A program made the position numbers and the translations under genes. A DNA stretch of 53,530 nucleotides from an uncultured Oscillospiraceae bacterium (GTDB lineage: Bacteria; Bacillota; Clostridia; Oscillospirales; Oscillospiraceae), in contig CALWVZ010000008.1 in the NCBI GenBank assembly GCA_944385125.1, positions 1 to 53,530 of the forward strand, read 5' to 3'. Of the stretch, positions 9,491-17,687 are shown piece by piece. Every line of letters begins with the position of its first letter. The first letter of the stretch is position 1. The notes under the pieces were generated by a model. That model saw nothing but the letters and a program-made list of their open reading frames with translations. It had not been told where the DNA came from and did not search any database.

Positions 9491-10645
9491 TCCGCTGCCT
9501 CCGCTGCCGGTCAGGGCCTGGACAATGGAATCGTCCCATTGGTACTTGTCCTCATCCAGGTATTCCAGGGCAAAGCGAAGATAGCCGAACTGTCCGTCAC
9601 TGCCCCGGTCTGAGGTGGCGTCGAACCACAGCCAGCGTCCGTCTATTTGAGCGATGTTCCACATGTGGTTTTCGCCGTAATATATGCCGGTCACGTTGAA
9701 GCAGGGAATGCCCGCCTTTTCAAAAAGCAGCTTCAAAGCGTGGGAGTAGCCGCCGCATATGGCTGTGCCGTCCCTCAGCGCCCCTAAGGCCGTCTGGGAC
9801 TCATAGGGCATGGAGGCCCTGTCGCTGTAATATCTCTGGTCGTATTCCACGTTGGAGCACAGCCAGGAATACAGCGCCCGGGCCTTTTCTTCCTGGCCCA
9901 TATCCGGGCTTATGAGCTGAGATATGAGGGAGTCGGCCAGCTTGTCCGCCTCCTCCAGAGCCTGGAGGCAATCCCCGGCATCCATGCCCAGGGGCGGAGC
10001 AAAGACTATGGCGGTGGCGTCCTGATTCAAAGTGCAGCTGAAGTATCCGCCCCCGGATTGCTGCAGGGCTTTGTTCATCTCATCCGGCTCCAGAGAGGGG
10101 TCTGTGATGCGCAGGGGGACACTGCCGCTGCCTAAATTGTCATCGGCAAGGGAGATGAGCTGCCCCAGGTCCCGGACCTCTGCGCCCTGAAAGTCCGCCG
10201 GATATTCCCCGGTTTTGTAGGGCATGTAGGATAAGCTGCAATTTAGCAGAGAGCCCTCCACAGTCACCTGTATACTGTAGGCGTATTTCAGCTCCGGCCG
10301 ATCAGCCAGTATTTCATAATACAGGTTCGTCACATCCAGCTCCGGCTGTTCCAGGGCCAGGCCGCTGATATCCATGGCCCGGGGCTGACACAGCTGGGCC
10401 ATCGCCAGGCAGAGCTCGTCCTGAATATCCTCCGGGGCATTGACGCAGAGAACTTGAGGGGCTGCGGGCCCCGGAGCTTCGGAGGCGCTGACGTCGTCCT
10501 GGGAGGGGGCGGGGGATTGGCTGGGGCTTGGGCTTGGGGAGGAGATGCTACCGCCGGAGAGCTCTCCGTTTCCGCCGCAGCCGCAAAGCAGGAGACAGCA
10601 CAGGGCGGAGATGAACAAAAGAGAAGTCAAGAATCGTTTTTTCAT
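9485..10645 (-). CDS. Lipoprotein with a transglutaminase-like domain
   Basis: 386 aa. The start at 10645 (MKKRFLTSLLFIS) gives a typical lipoprotein signal peptide with lipobox LCGC; the open frame runs further upstream but without a signal. A Ser/Pro linker follows, then a mixed domain and, near the C-terminus, a transglutaminase/papain-like core: the Cys in GTAICGGYSHALK, the His in GENHMWNIAQIDGRW and the Asp in WFDATSD form the expected triad. Such secreted domains act in cell-wall or peptide chemistry; the substrate is unknown. It lies after galE and is separated from it by a terminator. Confidence 0.85.
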   Translation of the reverse strand: MKKRFLTSLLFISALCCLLLCGCGGNGELSGGSISSPSPSPSQSPAPSQDDVSASEAPGPAAPQVLCVNAPEDIQDELCLAMAQLCQPRAMDISGLALEQPELDVTNLYYEILADRPELKYAYSIQVTVEGSLLNCSLSYMPYKTGEYPADFQGAEVRDLGQLISLADDNLGSGSVPLRITDPSLEPDEMNKALQQSGGGYFSCTLNQDATAIVFAPPLGMDAGDCLQALEEADKLADSLISQLISPDMGQEEKARALYSWLCSNVEYDQRYYSDRASMPYESQTALGALRDGTAICGGYSHALKLLFEKAGIPCFNVTGIYYGENHMWNIAQIDGRWLWFDATSDRGSDGQFGYLRFALEYLDEDKYQWDDSIVQALTGSGGSGE

Positions 10646-10670
10646 AAGAACAGTCATTTCCAAAACAGAC

Positions 10671-10700
10671 CATGGCGGCAGCCGGAGAGCTGCCGCCATG
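10671..10700 (-). terminator. Terminator of the galE operon
   Basis: Perfect 12-bp arms (10671-10682, 10689-10700) around a 6-nt loop, just downstream of galE on the minus strand, followed on that strand by GTCTGTTTTGG. Confidence 0.75.
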
Positions 10701-10718
10701 TAAGCATGTATCAAAAAC

Positions 10719-11735
10719 TTATTCGCCGTAGCCCATGGGGTTCTTGGACTGCCAGGCCCAGGTGTCCCGGCACATATCGTCCAGATTGTACTGAGCCTTC
10801 CAGCCCAGAAGCTGAGCGCTCTTGTCAGGGCTGGAGTATACGGTGGCCAGGTCGCCGGGACGGCGGGGGGCTATCTCATAGGGAATCTTCACGCCGGTGA
10901 CCCGCTCAAAGGCTTTCACCATGTCCAGAACGCTGTAGCCCATGCCGGTGCCCAGGTTGAAGACGTTCTCGCCCTTGTGGTTTGCCATGTACTCTATGGC
11001 GCAGACGTGGCCCCGGGCCAGGTCAACCACATGGATGTAGTCCCGCACGCCGGTACCGTCGTGGGTGTCGTAGTCGTTGCCGAAGACGTTCAGGTGGTCC
11101 CGGCGGCCTACGGCCACCTGGGATATGTAGGGCATCAGGTTGTTGGGGATGCCTCTGGGATCTTCGCCGATAAGACCGCTGCTATGGGCTCCTATGGGGT
11201 TGAAGTAGCGCAGCAGCACTATGGACCATTCCTCGTCGGCAAAGGCAGTGTCTCTCATGATCTGTTCGGACATGTACTTGGTCCAGCCGTAGGGGTTGGT
11301 GCACATGCCGGTATGAGAGGTCTCCTTCAAGGGCATCTCATTGTCCCCGGAATAGACGGTAGCGGAGGAGGAGAAAACGATGTTCTTAACGCCGTGGTCC
11401 TTCATGGCCCGGCAAAGGGTGATGGTGGAGTTTAGGTTGTTATCGTAATACTCCAGGGGCATAGCCACGGACTCGCCTACGGCTTTGAGCCCGGCAAAGT
11501 GAATGGCGCAGCCGATATCGTGCTTTTCAAAAATGCGGTCCAGAGCTGCCCGGTCCCGGACGTCTATCTCATAGAAGTCCAGGGATTTGCCGGTGATCTG
11601 CTGCACGCGCTCCAGGGACTTGGCGCTGGAGTTTACCAGATTGTCTGCTACTACCACGCCGTAGCCTTTTTCCAGAAGTTCAACGCAGGTGTGACTGCCT
11701 ATGTATCCTGCGCCGCCGGTGACCAATACATTCAT
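10719..11735 (-). CDS. galE: UDP-glucose 4-epimerase GalE
   Basis: 338 aa extended short-chain dehydrogenase, interconverting UDP-glucose and UDP-galactose with bound NAD. The NAD loop GGAGYIGSH is at residues 7-15, the catalytic YxxxK appears as YGWTK, and the family SSSATVY serine precedes it. Usual GalE length. It starts 13 nt after the stop of the nucleotidyltransferase gene, and the pair likely supplies activated sugars for surface polysaccharide or galactose metabolism. Confidence 0.96.
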   Translation of the reverse strand: MNVLVTGGAGYIGSHTCVELLEKGYGVVVADNLVNSSAKSLERVQQITGKSLDFYEIDVRDRAALDRIFEKHDIGCAIHFAGLKAVGESVAMPLEYYDNNLNSTITLCRAMKDHGVKNIVFSSSATVYSGDNEMPLKETSHTGMCTNPYGWTKYMSEQIMRDTAFADEEWSIVLLRYFNPIGAHSSGLIGEDPRGIPNNLMPYISQVAVGRRDHLNVFGNDYDTHDGTGVRDYIHVVDLARGHVCAIEYMANHKGENVFNLGTGMGYSVLDMVKAFERVTGVKIPYEIAPRRPGDLATVYSSPDKSAQLLGWKAQYNLDDMCRDTWAWQSKNPMGYGE

Positions 11736-11748
11736 TGCTTTTTACCTC

Positions 11749-12657
11749 TCAATCCAGCAGGGTATCGGGATATATTCCCTCGTCCTGCATATTTTTTATT
11801 GCATTTACAACGCTTTCCATATCTTCCTTGTAGGTGATGCCGTACCAGTTCTCATGGCAGTTTATAACTTTTATCTTCCCTTCTCCGGCCTTTATCATCT
11901 TGTTGGCTACAAAGGGGAGGAAGTATTCGCACTTGTCGGGATTGACGGGCAGATTATCATCCAGCCAGGCAGGGAAACGATTTTCCAGCTCTGAGAACAT
12001 GGAGTGGCTGAAGGCCCAGCAGTTCATGGACACGGACACATCCCCGGACAAAGGGTAAAAGTTTTCACCGTCTTCGGTGAACTTGGCATCCTGCCCGTCC
12101 TTGAATATCTTGGTGCGCTCCACCACGTCGGTGAGGCAGCCGTCCTCCACCTGGCAGATGCCCCGGGCCACGGAGCCGTTTTCCGTGACGGTGTTCTTCA
12201 GAAGGTAGGCAACCATGGCGTGCTCATTCTCAGGCCTGTCGGCGGAGAGAAAATCATAGAGGGACTGATAGGCGCTGCGGCCATAATAGTCGTCGGCATT
12301 GATGACTGCAAAGGGCCCGTCCACCAACTCTTTGCAGCAGAGAACGGCGTGGCCCGTGCCCCAGGGTTTGCTCCTGGTGGGAGGTACGGAATAGCCAGGG
12401 GGCAGCATATCCAGCTGCTGGTAGGCATATTTCACGTGGAAATACTTTTCCATACGGCGGCCGATGGCTTTTTTGAAATCTTCCTCGATCTCGTGCTTGA
12501 TGATAAAGACTACTTTGCGAAACCCGGCCCTGTAGGCGTCATACAGGGAGAAGTCGATGATGGCGTGGCCGTGCTCATCCACGGCGGTGATTTGCTTGAG
12601 GCCGCCGAAACGGCTGCCCATGCCTGCAGCCAGAATGACAAGAGTTGGTTCTTTCAC
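11749..12657 (-). CDS. Sugar-phosphate nucleotidyltransferase
   Basis: 302 aa. Nucleotidyltransferase fold with the N-terminal signature LVILAAGMGSRFGGLKQ and the metal-binding segment VINADDYYG. It should make an NDP-sugar (UDP-glucose is the natural guess beside galE), but the exact base and sugar cannot be told. I chose the GTG at 12657 rather than the upstream ATG because GGAGGG is placed 7 nt before it and would otherwise be inside the coding region. First gene of the operon with galE. Confidence 0.88.
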   Translation of the reverse strand: MKEPTLVILAAGMGSRFGGLKQITAVDEHGHAIIDFSLYDAYRAGFRKVVFIIKHEIEEDFKKAIGRRMEKYFHVKYAYQQLDMLPPGYSVPPTRSKPWGTGHAVLCCKELVDGPFAVINADDYYGRSAYQSLYDFLSADRPENEHAMVAYLLKNTVTENGSVARGICQVEDGCLTDVVERTKIFKDGQDAKFTEDGENFYPLSGDVSVSMNCWAFSHSMFSELENRFPAWLDDNLPVNPDKCEYFLPFVANKMIKAGEGKIKVINCHENWYGITYKEDMESVVNAIKNMQDEGIYPDTLLD

Positions 12658-12691
12658 ACTGTTTCCCTCCATCACATTCCATTATGTTTTT

Positions 12692-12700
12692 ATTATATCA
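12692..12700 (-). promoter_or_regulatory. Extended -10 promoter of the nucleotidyltransferase-galE operon
   Basis: On the minus strand TGA is followed directly by TATAAT (12697-12692), about 35 nt before the GTG start. There is no recognisable -35. Confidence 0.5.
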
Positions 12701-12792
12701 ACAGCTCAATAATTTGTATATAGAAAAAACAGTTAAAAACAACAAATTTCTTTCCCACAACGGAAGAATTTACACAAATTGTGAGACGCAGA

Positions 12793-12818
12793 AAAGGAAG
12801 GACAGAGGCCCTTCCTTT
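12793..12818 (-). terminator. Terminator of the Na/Pi cotransporter gene
   Basis: Arms of AAAGGAAGG and CCTTCCTTT (12793-12801, 12810-12818) lie just after the cotransporter stop; TTTTC follows on the minus strand. Confidence 0.75.
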
Positions 12819-12823
12819 GGATC

Positions 12824-14587
12824 TTATATTTTGTATTTGTCTGCAAACTGGGCATAAAGCCTGTCAAAGTCATGGGAGCGCTGCTCCTTCAGGTCCAGAA
12901 CATAGCCGTGGGTACTGTAATTATCGGCGCTAAGCTCGATCAAGGCAATGGCGATATTGGAGCAGTGGTCCGCCACCCGTTCACAGTTGGTGAGGATATC
13001 ATTGAAAACAAAGCCCTGGGAGAGGGAGCTGTGGCCGTTTTGCAGACGCTCCACGTGCCGCAGCTTCATCTCGTCGCAGAGTATGTCGATGTGTTCCTCC
13101 AGCGGTTCCACCCTATAGGCCAGGGTCTCATCCTCGTTTATAAAGGCGGAGAAGGACAGCTCCAGTATCTCGCTTACGGCGGAGCTCAGTACCAGCATCT
13201 CATGGGCGGCGTCTTCAGAGAAATGCAGAGCCTTACTGTGTATCTCCTGGGCCGACTCAGCCAGGTTCAGGGCGTGGTCGCTGATACGCTCAAAATCGCT
13301 GAGGGTATGGAGGATCTTGGACACGCTCTCGTTTTGCTGCTTGTCCAGCTCCCGTGTGTTCAGCTTAACGAGATAGGTGCCTATGCGGTCCTCGTAACGG
13401 TCCACCAGCTCCTCCCGCTGCTCTATCTCCTTTATCCCGTGCTCGTCATAATGCTGGAGCTGGCCGAGAGCAGCCAGAGCATTTTCTTTGGATATGCGGG
13501 CCATGGAGTTTACCGTCAGCCTGCTCTGTTCAATAGCCAATGCGGGATGGAGCAGGAAACGCTGGTCCAGCCGGTCAAACTGGCTGTCCGCTGCGCGCTG
13601 AGAGGCCGTTCCACGGACAAGTATGGAGACCATCCAGGCCAGAACGTCCAGGAAGGGCAGCAGCACCACGGCGGTGACAAGGCGGAAAACCGTATTCACG
13701 GCGGCCACGCCCACAGTGTCCAGCACCGTGTATTTAAAGCCAAAATCCAGAAAATAATCCAGGGCATAAAACACCCCGCCGCATATGATGACTCCCGCAA
13801 GCTCGATCACCAGATATGCCAGAGCGGTGCGCCGGCCGTCTACCCTGGCTCCCAGAGCAGAAAGCAAAACCGGCACCGCAGCGCCTATGGCTATACCCAG
13901 GATGATGGGATAGGCAACGGCAAAATTAATGGCCCCGGTCATTGACAGAGCCTGAAGTATACCTACGGCAGCAGAGGCGCTTTGGAGTATGCTGGTGAAT
14001 ATGGCTCCCACCAATATGCCCAGAAGAGGATTGGAAAAGGAGGTGAGGAGACTGACAAAAGCGGGGCTTCCCTTTAAAGGAGAGACGGCGGTACTCATGG
14101 CCTGCATGCCGTACATCAGTACGGCAAAGCCCAGCATTATATCCCCCAGATGGTGGTTGGACTGCTTTGAGCTGAACATTCTGAGAACAATGCCGGCAAC
14201 CGCCACCACGGCGGTGATGGTGGAAGTGGACAGCAGGGAGACCCAGCCGCTGCCCTCCAGACTGGACAGACAGATTATCCAGCCGGTGACGCTGGTGCCG
14301 ATAAGGGCACCCAGGATGATGGATATGGCCTGCTTGAGTTTCATCATGCCGGAGTTCACAAAGCCCACCACCATCACTGAGGTGGCCGATGAAGACTGAA
14401 TCACGGCGGTGACCCCGGTGCCCAGCAGCAGTCCCCTCAGGGGAGTTCCTGACAGGCGGTAAAGCACCAGCTCCAGCTTATTGCCGGCCACCTTTTTCAG
14501 CCCGTCTCCCATAAGGGTCATGCCGAAAAGAAAAAGAGCCACGCCTCCCAGAAGCGAGATAACATTTGAAATACTCAGCTTATACAT
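12824..14587 (-). CDS. Na/Pi cotransporter family protein with PhoU-like C-terminal domain
   Basis: 587 aa. The first about 320 residues form a multi-helix transporter with the duplicated QSSSATSVMVVGF and QSASAAVGILQA signatures of the NptA/YjbB phosphate:sodium family. The remaining part is soluble and helical, PhoU-like (conserved ERISDHALNLAE and CERVADHCSNIA). The family exports or imports phosphate with Na+, and the PhoU part probably gates it. Strong GGAGGAG ribosome site. Single-gene unit with its own promoter and terminator. Confidence 0.92.
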   Translation of the reverse strand: MYKLSISNVISLLGGVALFLFGMTLMGDGLKKVAGNKLELVLYRLSGTPLRGLLLGTGVTAVIQSSSATSVMVVGFVNSGMMKLKQAISIILGALIGTSVTGWIICLSSLEGSGWVSLLSTSTITAVVAVAGIVLRMFSSKQSNHHLGDIMLGFAVLMYGMQAMSTAVSPLKGSPAFVSLLTSFSNPLLGILVGAIFTSILQSASAAVGILQALSMTGAINFAVAYPIILGIAIGAAVPVLLSALGARVDGRRTALAYLVIELAGVIICGGVFYALDYFLDFGFKYTVLDTVGVAAVNTVFRLVTAVVLLPFLDVLAWMVSILVRGTASQRAADSQFDRLDQRFLLHPALAIEQSRLTVNSMARISKENALAALGQLQHYDEHGIKEIEQREELVDRYEDRIGTYLVKLNTRELDKQQNESVSKILHTLSDFERISDHALNLAESAQEIHSKALHFSEDAAHEMLVLSSAVSEILELSFSAFINEDETLAYRVEPLEEHIDILCDEMKLRHVERLQNGHSSLSQGFVFNDILTNCERVADHCSNIAIALIELSADNYSTHGYVLDLKEQRSHDFDRLYAQFADKYKI

Positions 14588-14643
14588 CTCCTCCTGACAG
14601 GATGTAAATCCTGTGTAATGTTCATATAAAGTTTACCAAAAGA

Positions 14644-14672
14644 ATTTTAACATCGACCTTATCATAAGTCAA
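14644..14672 (-). promoter_or_regulatory. Promoter of the Na/Pi cotransporter gene
   Basis: TTGACT (14672-14667), 17 bp, TAAAAT (14649-14644) on the minus strand. A small CAGGAT/ATCCTG hairpin lies in the leader just before the ribosome site (about 14597-14612). Confidence 0.65.
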
Positions 14673-14718
14673 TCGACAGCAAAAACACTGTTGAAAGCAC
14701 CTAATTGAGCAGGACAGC

Positions 14719-14747
14719 TTGAATTTTTTTTGCCCAGCTTGTACAAT
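14719..14747 (+). promoter_or_regulatory. Candidate promoter of the pseudouridine synthase gene
   Basis: TTGAAT (14719-14724), 17 bp, TACAAT (14742-14747). It is very close to the start codon, so the leader would be only about 10 nt. Confidence 0.4.
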
Positions 14748-14763
14748 GTTCGGGGTGATAAAT

Positions 14764-15396
14764 ATGAGGATAGAAATAATATACGAGGATGAGGCGCTGA
14801 CAGTATGCATGAAACTTCCGGGCCTGGACTCTCAAAAGGACATGAGCTCCCTGCTGAGAGAGCAGCTGGGAGGCGAGGTGTTCTGCGTACACCGCCTGGA
14901 TAAAGAGGTTGGCGGGCTTATGGTATATGCCCGCAGCAGCGGCGCTGCGGCAGTTCTCTCTGCCGCTATGGCCGGAGGAAAGTTCTTTAAAGAATACCTG
15001 GCGGTGTCCGAGGGCTGCCCGGAGGAGCCGGAGGGACTTATGCAGGACCTGCTGTTCAGGGATGCGGCAAAAAACAAATCCTATGTGGTGAAACGCCAGC
15101 GCAGAGGAGTGCGCCGGGCAGAGCTGGAGTATAAACTGCTGGAGCGCTCCGGGGACAAGTGCCTTTTCAAAATCAAACTGCACACCGGCCGCAGCCACCA
15201 GATAAGAGTGCAGTTCGCCTCCCGGGGCCTGCCACTGCTGGGGGATGCAAAATACGGCAGCAGAGAGCGGCGCTGCAACATCGCCCTCTGGTCCTGGGGC
15301 CTGGCTTTTCCTCACCCGGTGAGCGGCAGGAGCATGGAGTTTTCTGCCAGGCCTGAGCCGGGCTATCCCTGGGACAAATTCCAATCCCTTAACTGA
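14764..15396 (+). CDS. RluA-family RNA pseudouridine synthase
   Basis: 210 aa. The catalytic motif is HRLDKEVGGLMVYAR (usual form HRLDxxTSG; the threonine is valine here), and the second family motif is HTGRSHQIRVQFAS. The catalytic aspartate is intact. No S4 domain, so it belongs to the short RluA/YqcB-like group; the target uridine in rRNA or tRNA is unknown. The ATG at 14764 is preferred over an in-frame one at 14719 because it follows GGGGTG and gives the family N-terminus. Confidence 0.9.
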   Translation: MRIEIIYEDEALTVCMKLPGLDSQKDMSSLLREQLGGEVFCVHRLDKEVGGLMVYARSSGAAAVLSAAMAGGKFFKEYLAVSEGCPEEPEGLMQDLLFRDAAKNKSYVVKRQRRGVRRAELEYKLLERSGDKCLFKIKLHTGRSHQIRVQFASRGLPLLGDAKYGSRERRCNIALWSWGLAFPHPVSGRSMEFSARPEPGYPWDKFQSLN

Positions 15397-15435
15397 GCGC
15401 AAAGAGAATAAAATTGAATACATACGGGAATAATA

Positions 15436-15462
15436 TTAGCACTCGACTAGATTGAGTGCTAA
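15436..15462 (+). promoter_or_regulatory. CIRCE operator (HrcA binding site)
   Basis: TTAGCACTC, 9 nt, GAGTGCTAA: an exact match to the CIRCE consensus inverted repeat, 130 bp before the Hsp20 start. HrcA, the heat-shock repressor whose activity depends on GroEL, should repress this gene. Confidence 0.96.
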
Positions 15463-15592
15463 TATTCATATTTAGTTCATATTTATTGCTATATTTATTA
15501 ATATTTGTGCGGTATTTTATATACAAGATGAAACGAGATAAAGAAAGCTTCATCCCAATAAATTAGTAATAAATTTGATGGAGGTATATATT

Positions 15593-16033
15593 ATGTTTGA
15601 ACTTATTCCTTTTGATCGTCGTGTACACAGTGTTGCAGCTTTTGACCCCTTCCGTGAGTTTGATGAGCTTGAGCGCAGCTTCTTCGGCAACAGCGCGAGA
15701 AGCGTATCCGGTTTCAGGACCGACGTCACCGACACCGGCGATGCTTACAAGCTGGAGGCCGAACTCCCTGGCTTCAACAAGGATGACATCAAGATAGACA
15801 TCGAGGACGATTGCCTGACCATCAGTGCAGAGCGTTCCATGGAGAACAAGGAGGAGGACAAGCAGAACTTCGTCAAACGGGAGCGTTACTACGGCTCCTT
15901 CAGCAGGAGCTTCGATATATCCGGTATCGATGCCGACGCCATCGAAGCCAGCTATACCGACGGCGTGCTGACCCTGACCATGCCCAAGAAACAGGAGCAG
16001 CTGCCCGCCAGCCGCAGACTGGAGATCAAATAA
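15593..16033 (+). CDS. Hsp20/alpha-crystallin small heat-shock protein
   Basis: 146 aa ATP-independent chaperone that holds unfolding proteins. After a short N-terminal arm (MFELIPFDRR) comes the alpha-crystallin domain (about 40-130) with ELPGFNKDDIKIDIED, FVKRERYYGSFSRSF and the ASYTDGVLTLTMPK signature, then a short C-terminal tail. Start chosen after GGAGG. A perfect CIRCE upstream ties it to HrcA. Directly after its stop begins a 14-nt repeat array, followed by a terminator. Confidence 0.95.
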   Translation: MFELIPFDRRVHSVAAFDPFREFDELERSFFGNSARSVSGFRTDVTDTGDAYKLEAELPGFNKDDIKIDIEDDCLTISAERSMENKEEDKQNFVKRERYYGSFSRSFDISGIDADAIEASYTDGVLTLTMPKKQEQLPASRRLEIK

Positions 16034-16035
16034 GT

Positions 16036-16105
16036 TTATGTAAATCAAAATACGTAAACAATATTACGTAAATAAGATTAAGTAAACAAAATTATGTAAA
16101 TGAGC
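16036..16105 (+). repeat. Array of five 14-nt repeats (TTAYGTAAAY) in the hsp20 3' end
   Basis: Units start at 16036, 16050, 16064, 16078 and 16092, exactly 14 nt apart. The core reads ATGTAAAT, ACGTAAAC, ACGTAAAT, AAGTAAAC, ATGTAAAT, so the last base alternates T/C. The array starts 2 nt after the hsp20 stop and runs into the terminator. See the related array after recG. Confidence 0.9.
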
Positions 16106-16138
16106 GGAGCCGGATCTGATTCCGGCCCCGCTTATTTT
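16103..16138 (+). terminator. Terminator of hsp20
   Basis: Arms at 16103-16115 and 16120-16132 (GAGCGGAGCCGGA against TCCGGCCCCGCTT) followed by ATTTTCT. Confidence 0.8.
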
Positions 16139-16173
16139 CTGCCCTCCCGGTTTTTCTCCGCTGCTGCCCGAAG

Positions 16174-16545
16174 CTATTTGCCCTTATCCTTGGGCTTAAA
16201 AATAAGGGCGGCTATCAAGCCAAAAAAGACCGCTGCGCACAACCCGGCGGAGGCGGCGGTAAAGCCTCCGGTAAAGGCGCCTAAAAGTCCGTCTTTTGCC
16301 ACGGCCTCCCGTATGCCCTTGGCCAGGTTGTGGCCGAATCCGGTGAGGGGAACGCAGGCTCCGGCTCCTGCCCAATCTACCAGAGGCTGATATAGTCCCA
16401 GGGCTGAGAGAATGACTCCGGCCACCACATAGCTGGTGAGTATCCGGGCTGGGGTGAGCTTGGTGTGGTCTATGAGCAGCTGGCCTATGGCGCAGAGCAT
16501 GCCTCCTACAAGAAAGGCTTTTGCATATTCCAGGAAGCTTTCCAT
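16174..16545 (-). CDS. spoVAE: Stage V sporulation protein AE (SpoVAEb type)
   Basis: 123 aa, four hydrophobic segments, e.g. AKAFLVGGMLCAIGQLL and SYVVAGVILSALGLYQPL; the G-F-G-H-N-L-A-K-G-I and GGFTAASAGLCAAV segments are typical of SpoVAE. It is an inner-membrane part of the SpoVA channel that moves calcium-dipicolinate into the forespore and out at germination. The ATG at 16545 follows AGAGG and lies 2 nt after the spoVAD stop. The longer frame reaching into spoVAD is rejected. Confidence 0.92.
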   Translation of the reverse strand: MESFLEYAKAFLVGGMLCAIGQLLIDHTKLTPARILTSYVVAGVILSALGLYQPLVDWAGAGACVPLTGFGHNLAKGIREAVAKDGLLGAFTGGFTAASAGLCAAVFFGLIAALIFKPKDKGK

Positions 16546-16547
16546 TC

Positions 16548-17561
16548 TCAGACCTCTCTTTCTATGGCCACTGCGTGGCAGATACCGGGGATGCTGCCAC
16601 CCTGCTGGCAGCTGAGAGGAGACATGAGCGCTCCTGTAGCGGCTACCAGCACCCGGTTCCAGACGCCCTTCTCCAAGCCCTTCAGAATGTGGCCGCAGAG
16701 CACCGAGGCACAGCAGCCGCAGCCGGAGCCTCCGCAATGGACGTCCTGGGTACTCAGGTCATAAATTAAAACTCCGCAGTCCATGTATCTTGCCCCCAGG
16801 TCTACGCCCTCGTCGGCCATCAATTTTTGAAGTATATCATGGCCCATGGCCCCCAGGTCCCCGGTGAATACTGCGTCGTAATAGCTCAGGTCCCGGCCGG
16901 TGTCTTCAAAATGGCGTTTTATGGTCTCAAAGGCCGCAGGGGCCATGGCGGAACCCATGCTGTTGGCATCCTTGATACCGGCGTCCACAATTATCCCGGG
17001 GGTAATATGAGTGATATATGGCCCATGGCCCCGGGAGGATAAAATCGCAGCCCCGGCTCCTGTCACTGTCCACTGGGAAGTTGGCGGGCGTTGGCCTCCG
17101 TATTCCAGAGGGAAACGGTACTGGCGCTCGGCAGAGCAGAAGTGGGAGCCGGTCACTGCGCAGGCCAGGTCCCCGAACCCCCCGTCAATGCACATGGCTG
17201 CCAGAGACAGAGATTCAACCATGGTGGAACATGCTCCGTACAGCCCGAAGTAGGGACTGCCGCTGTCTTTCATGGCAAAGGCTGAACTGACACACTGGTT
17301 CAGCAGATCCCCGGAAAATATGAAGTCCAGCTGAGACGGAGCTATCCCGGCCTTGTCGCAGCACAGGGAAAAGCAACGCTTCAACATTTGGCTCTCAGCC
17401 TTTTCCCAGGTGCTCTGGTCGAAATAGGAGTCCTGGGAGATATAGTCAAAGCAGCGTTTTAAAGGTCCTTCCCCTTCCTTTTTGCCAGCCACACTGGCCG
17501 AGGCCGCTATGGATACCGGCTTTGCCAGCTTCAAGGTCTGCCTGCCAATCTTCTTGCTCAT
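16548..17561 (-). CDS. spoVAD: Stage V sporulation protein AD
   Basis: 337 aa thiolase-fold protein of the SpoVA dipicolinic-acid channel. Seen: FDYISQDSYFDQSTWEKAE, GLYGACSTMVESL (at the position of the thiolase cysteine), the QWTVTGAGAAIL region and C-terminal GGSGCGCCASVLCG. Start at 17561 gives the usual MSKKIGRQTLKL opening after AAAGG. spoVAE follows. The upstream minus strand has GCATA and, 20 nt on, AATAATA, loosely like sigma-G/F promoters. No spoVAC is next to it, although AC-AD-AE is the common order. Confidence 0.95.
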   Translation of the reverse strand: MSKKIGRQTLKLAKPVSIAASASVAGKKEGEGPLKRCFDYISQDSYFDQSTWEKAESQMLKRCFSLCCDKAGIAPSQLDFIFSGDLLNQCVSSAFAMKDSGSPYFGLYGACSTMVESLSLAAMCIDGGFGDLACAVTGSHFCSAERQYRFPLEYGGQRPPTSQWTVTGAGAAILSSRGHGPYITHITPGIIVDAGIKDANSMGSAMAPAAFETIKRHFEDTGRDLSYYDAVFTGDLGAMGHDILQKLMADEGVDLGARYMDCGVLIYDLSTQDVHCGGSGCGCCASVLCGHILKGLEKGVWNRVLVAATGALMSPLSCQQGGSIPGICHAVAIEREV

Positions 17562-17624
17562 GAATTCAGCACCTTTCAAATCATCACTGAGTATTATTTT
17601 TGCACCGGGAAAAACTTTTATGCC

Positions 17625-17671
17625 TTGACAGACAAATTCAGCAGCTGTATGATTAGTTATACAAATCATAC
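17625..17671 (+). promoter_or_regulatory. Promoter with overlapping dyad operator for the AbrB-like gene
   Basis: TTGACA (17625-17630), 17 bp, TATGAT (17648-17653). A perfect inverted repeat GTATGATT-9 nt-AATCATAC (17647-17671) covers the -10 and the start point, a position suited to repression, possibly by the AbrB-like product itself. Confidence 0.7.
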
Positions 17672-17687
17672 TTAGGGGGCCTGGAGC

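Noticed and set aside
15529-15567. 12-codon leader peptide before hsp20
   Set aside because: No ribosome site and no regulatory logic; CIRCE explains control.
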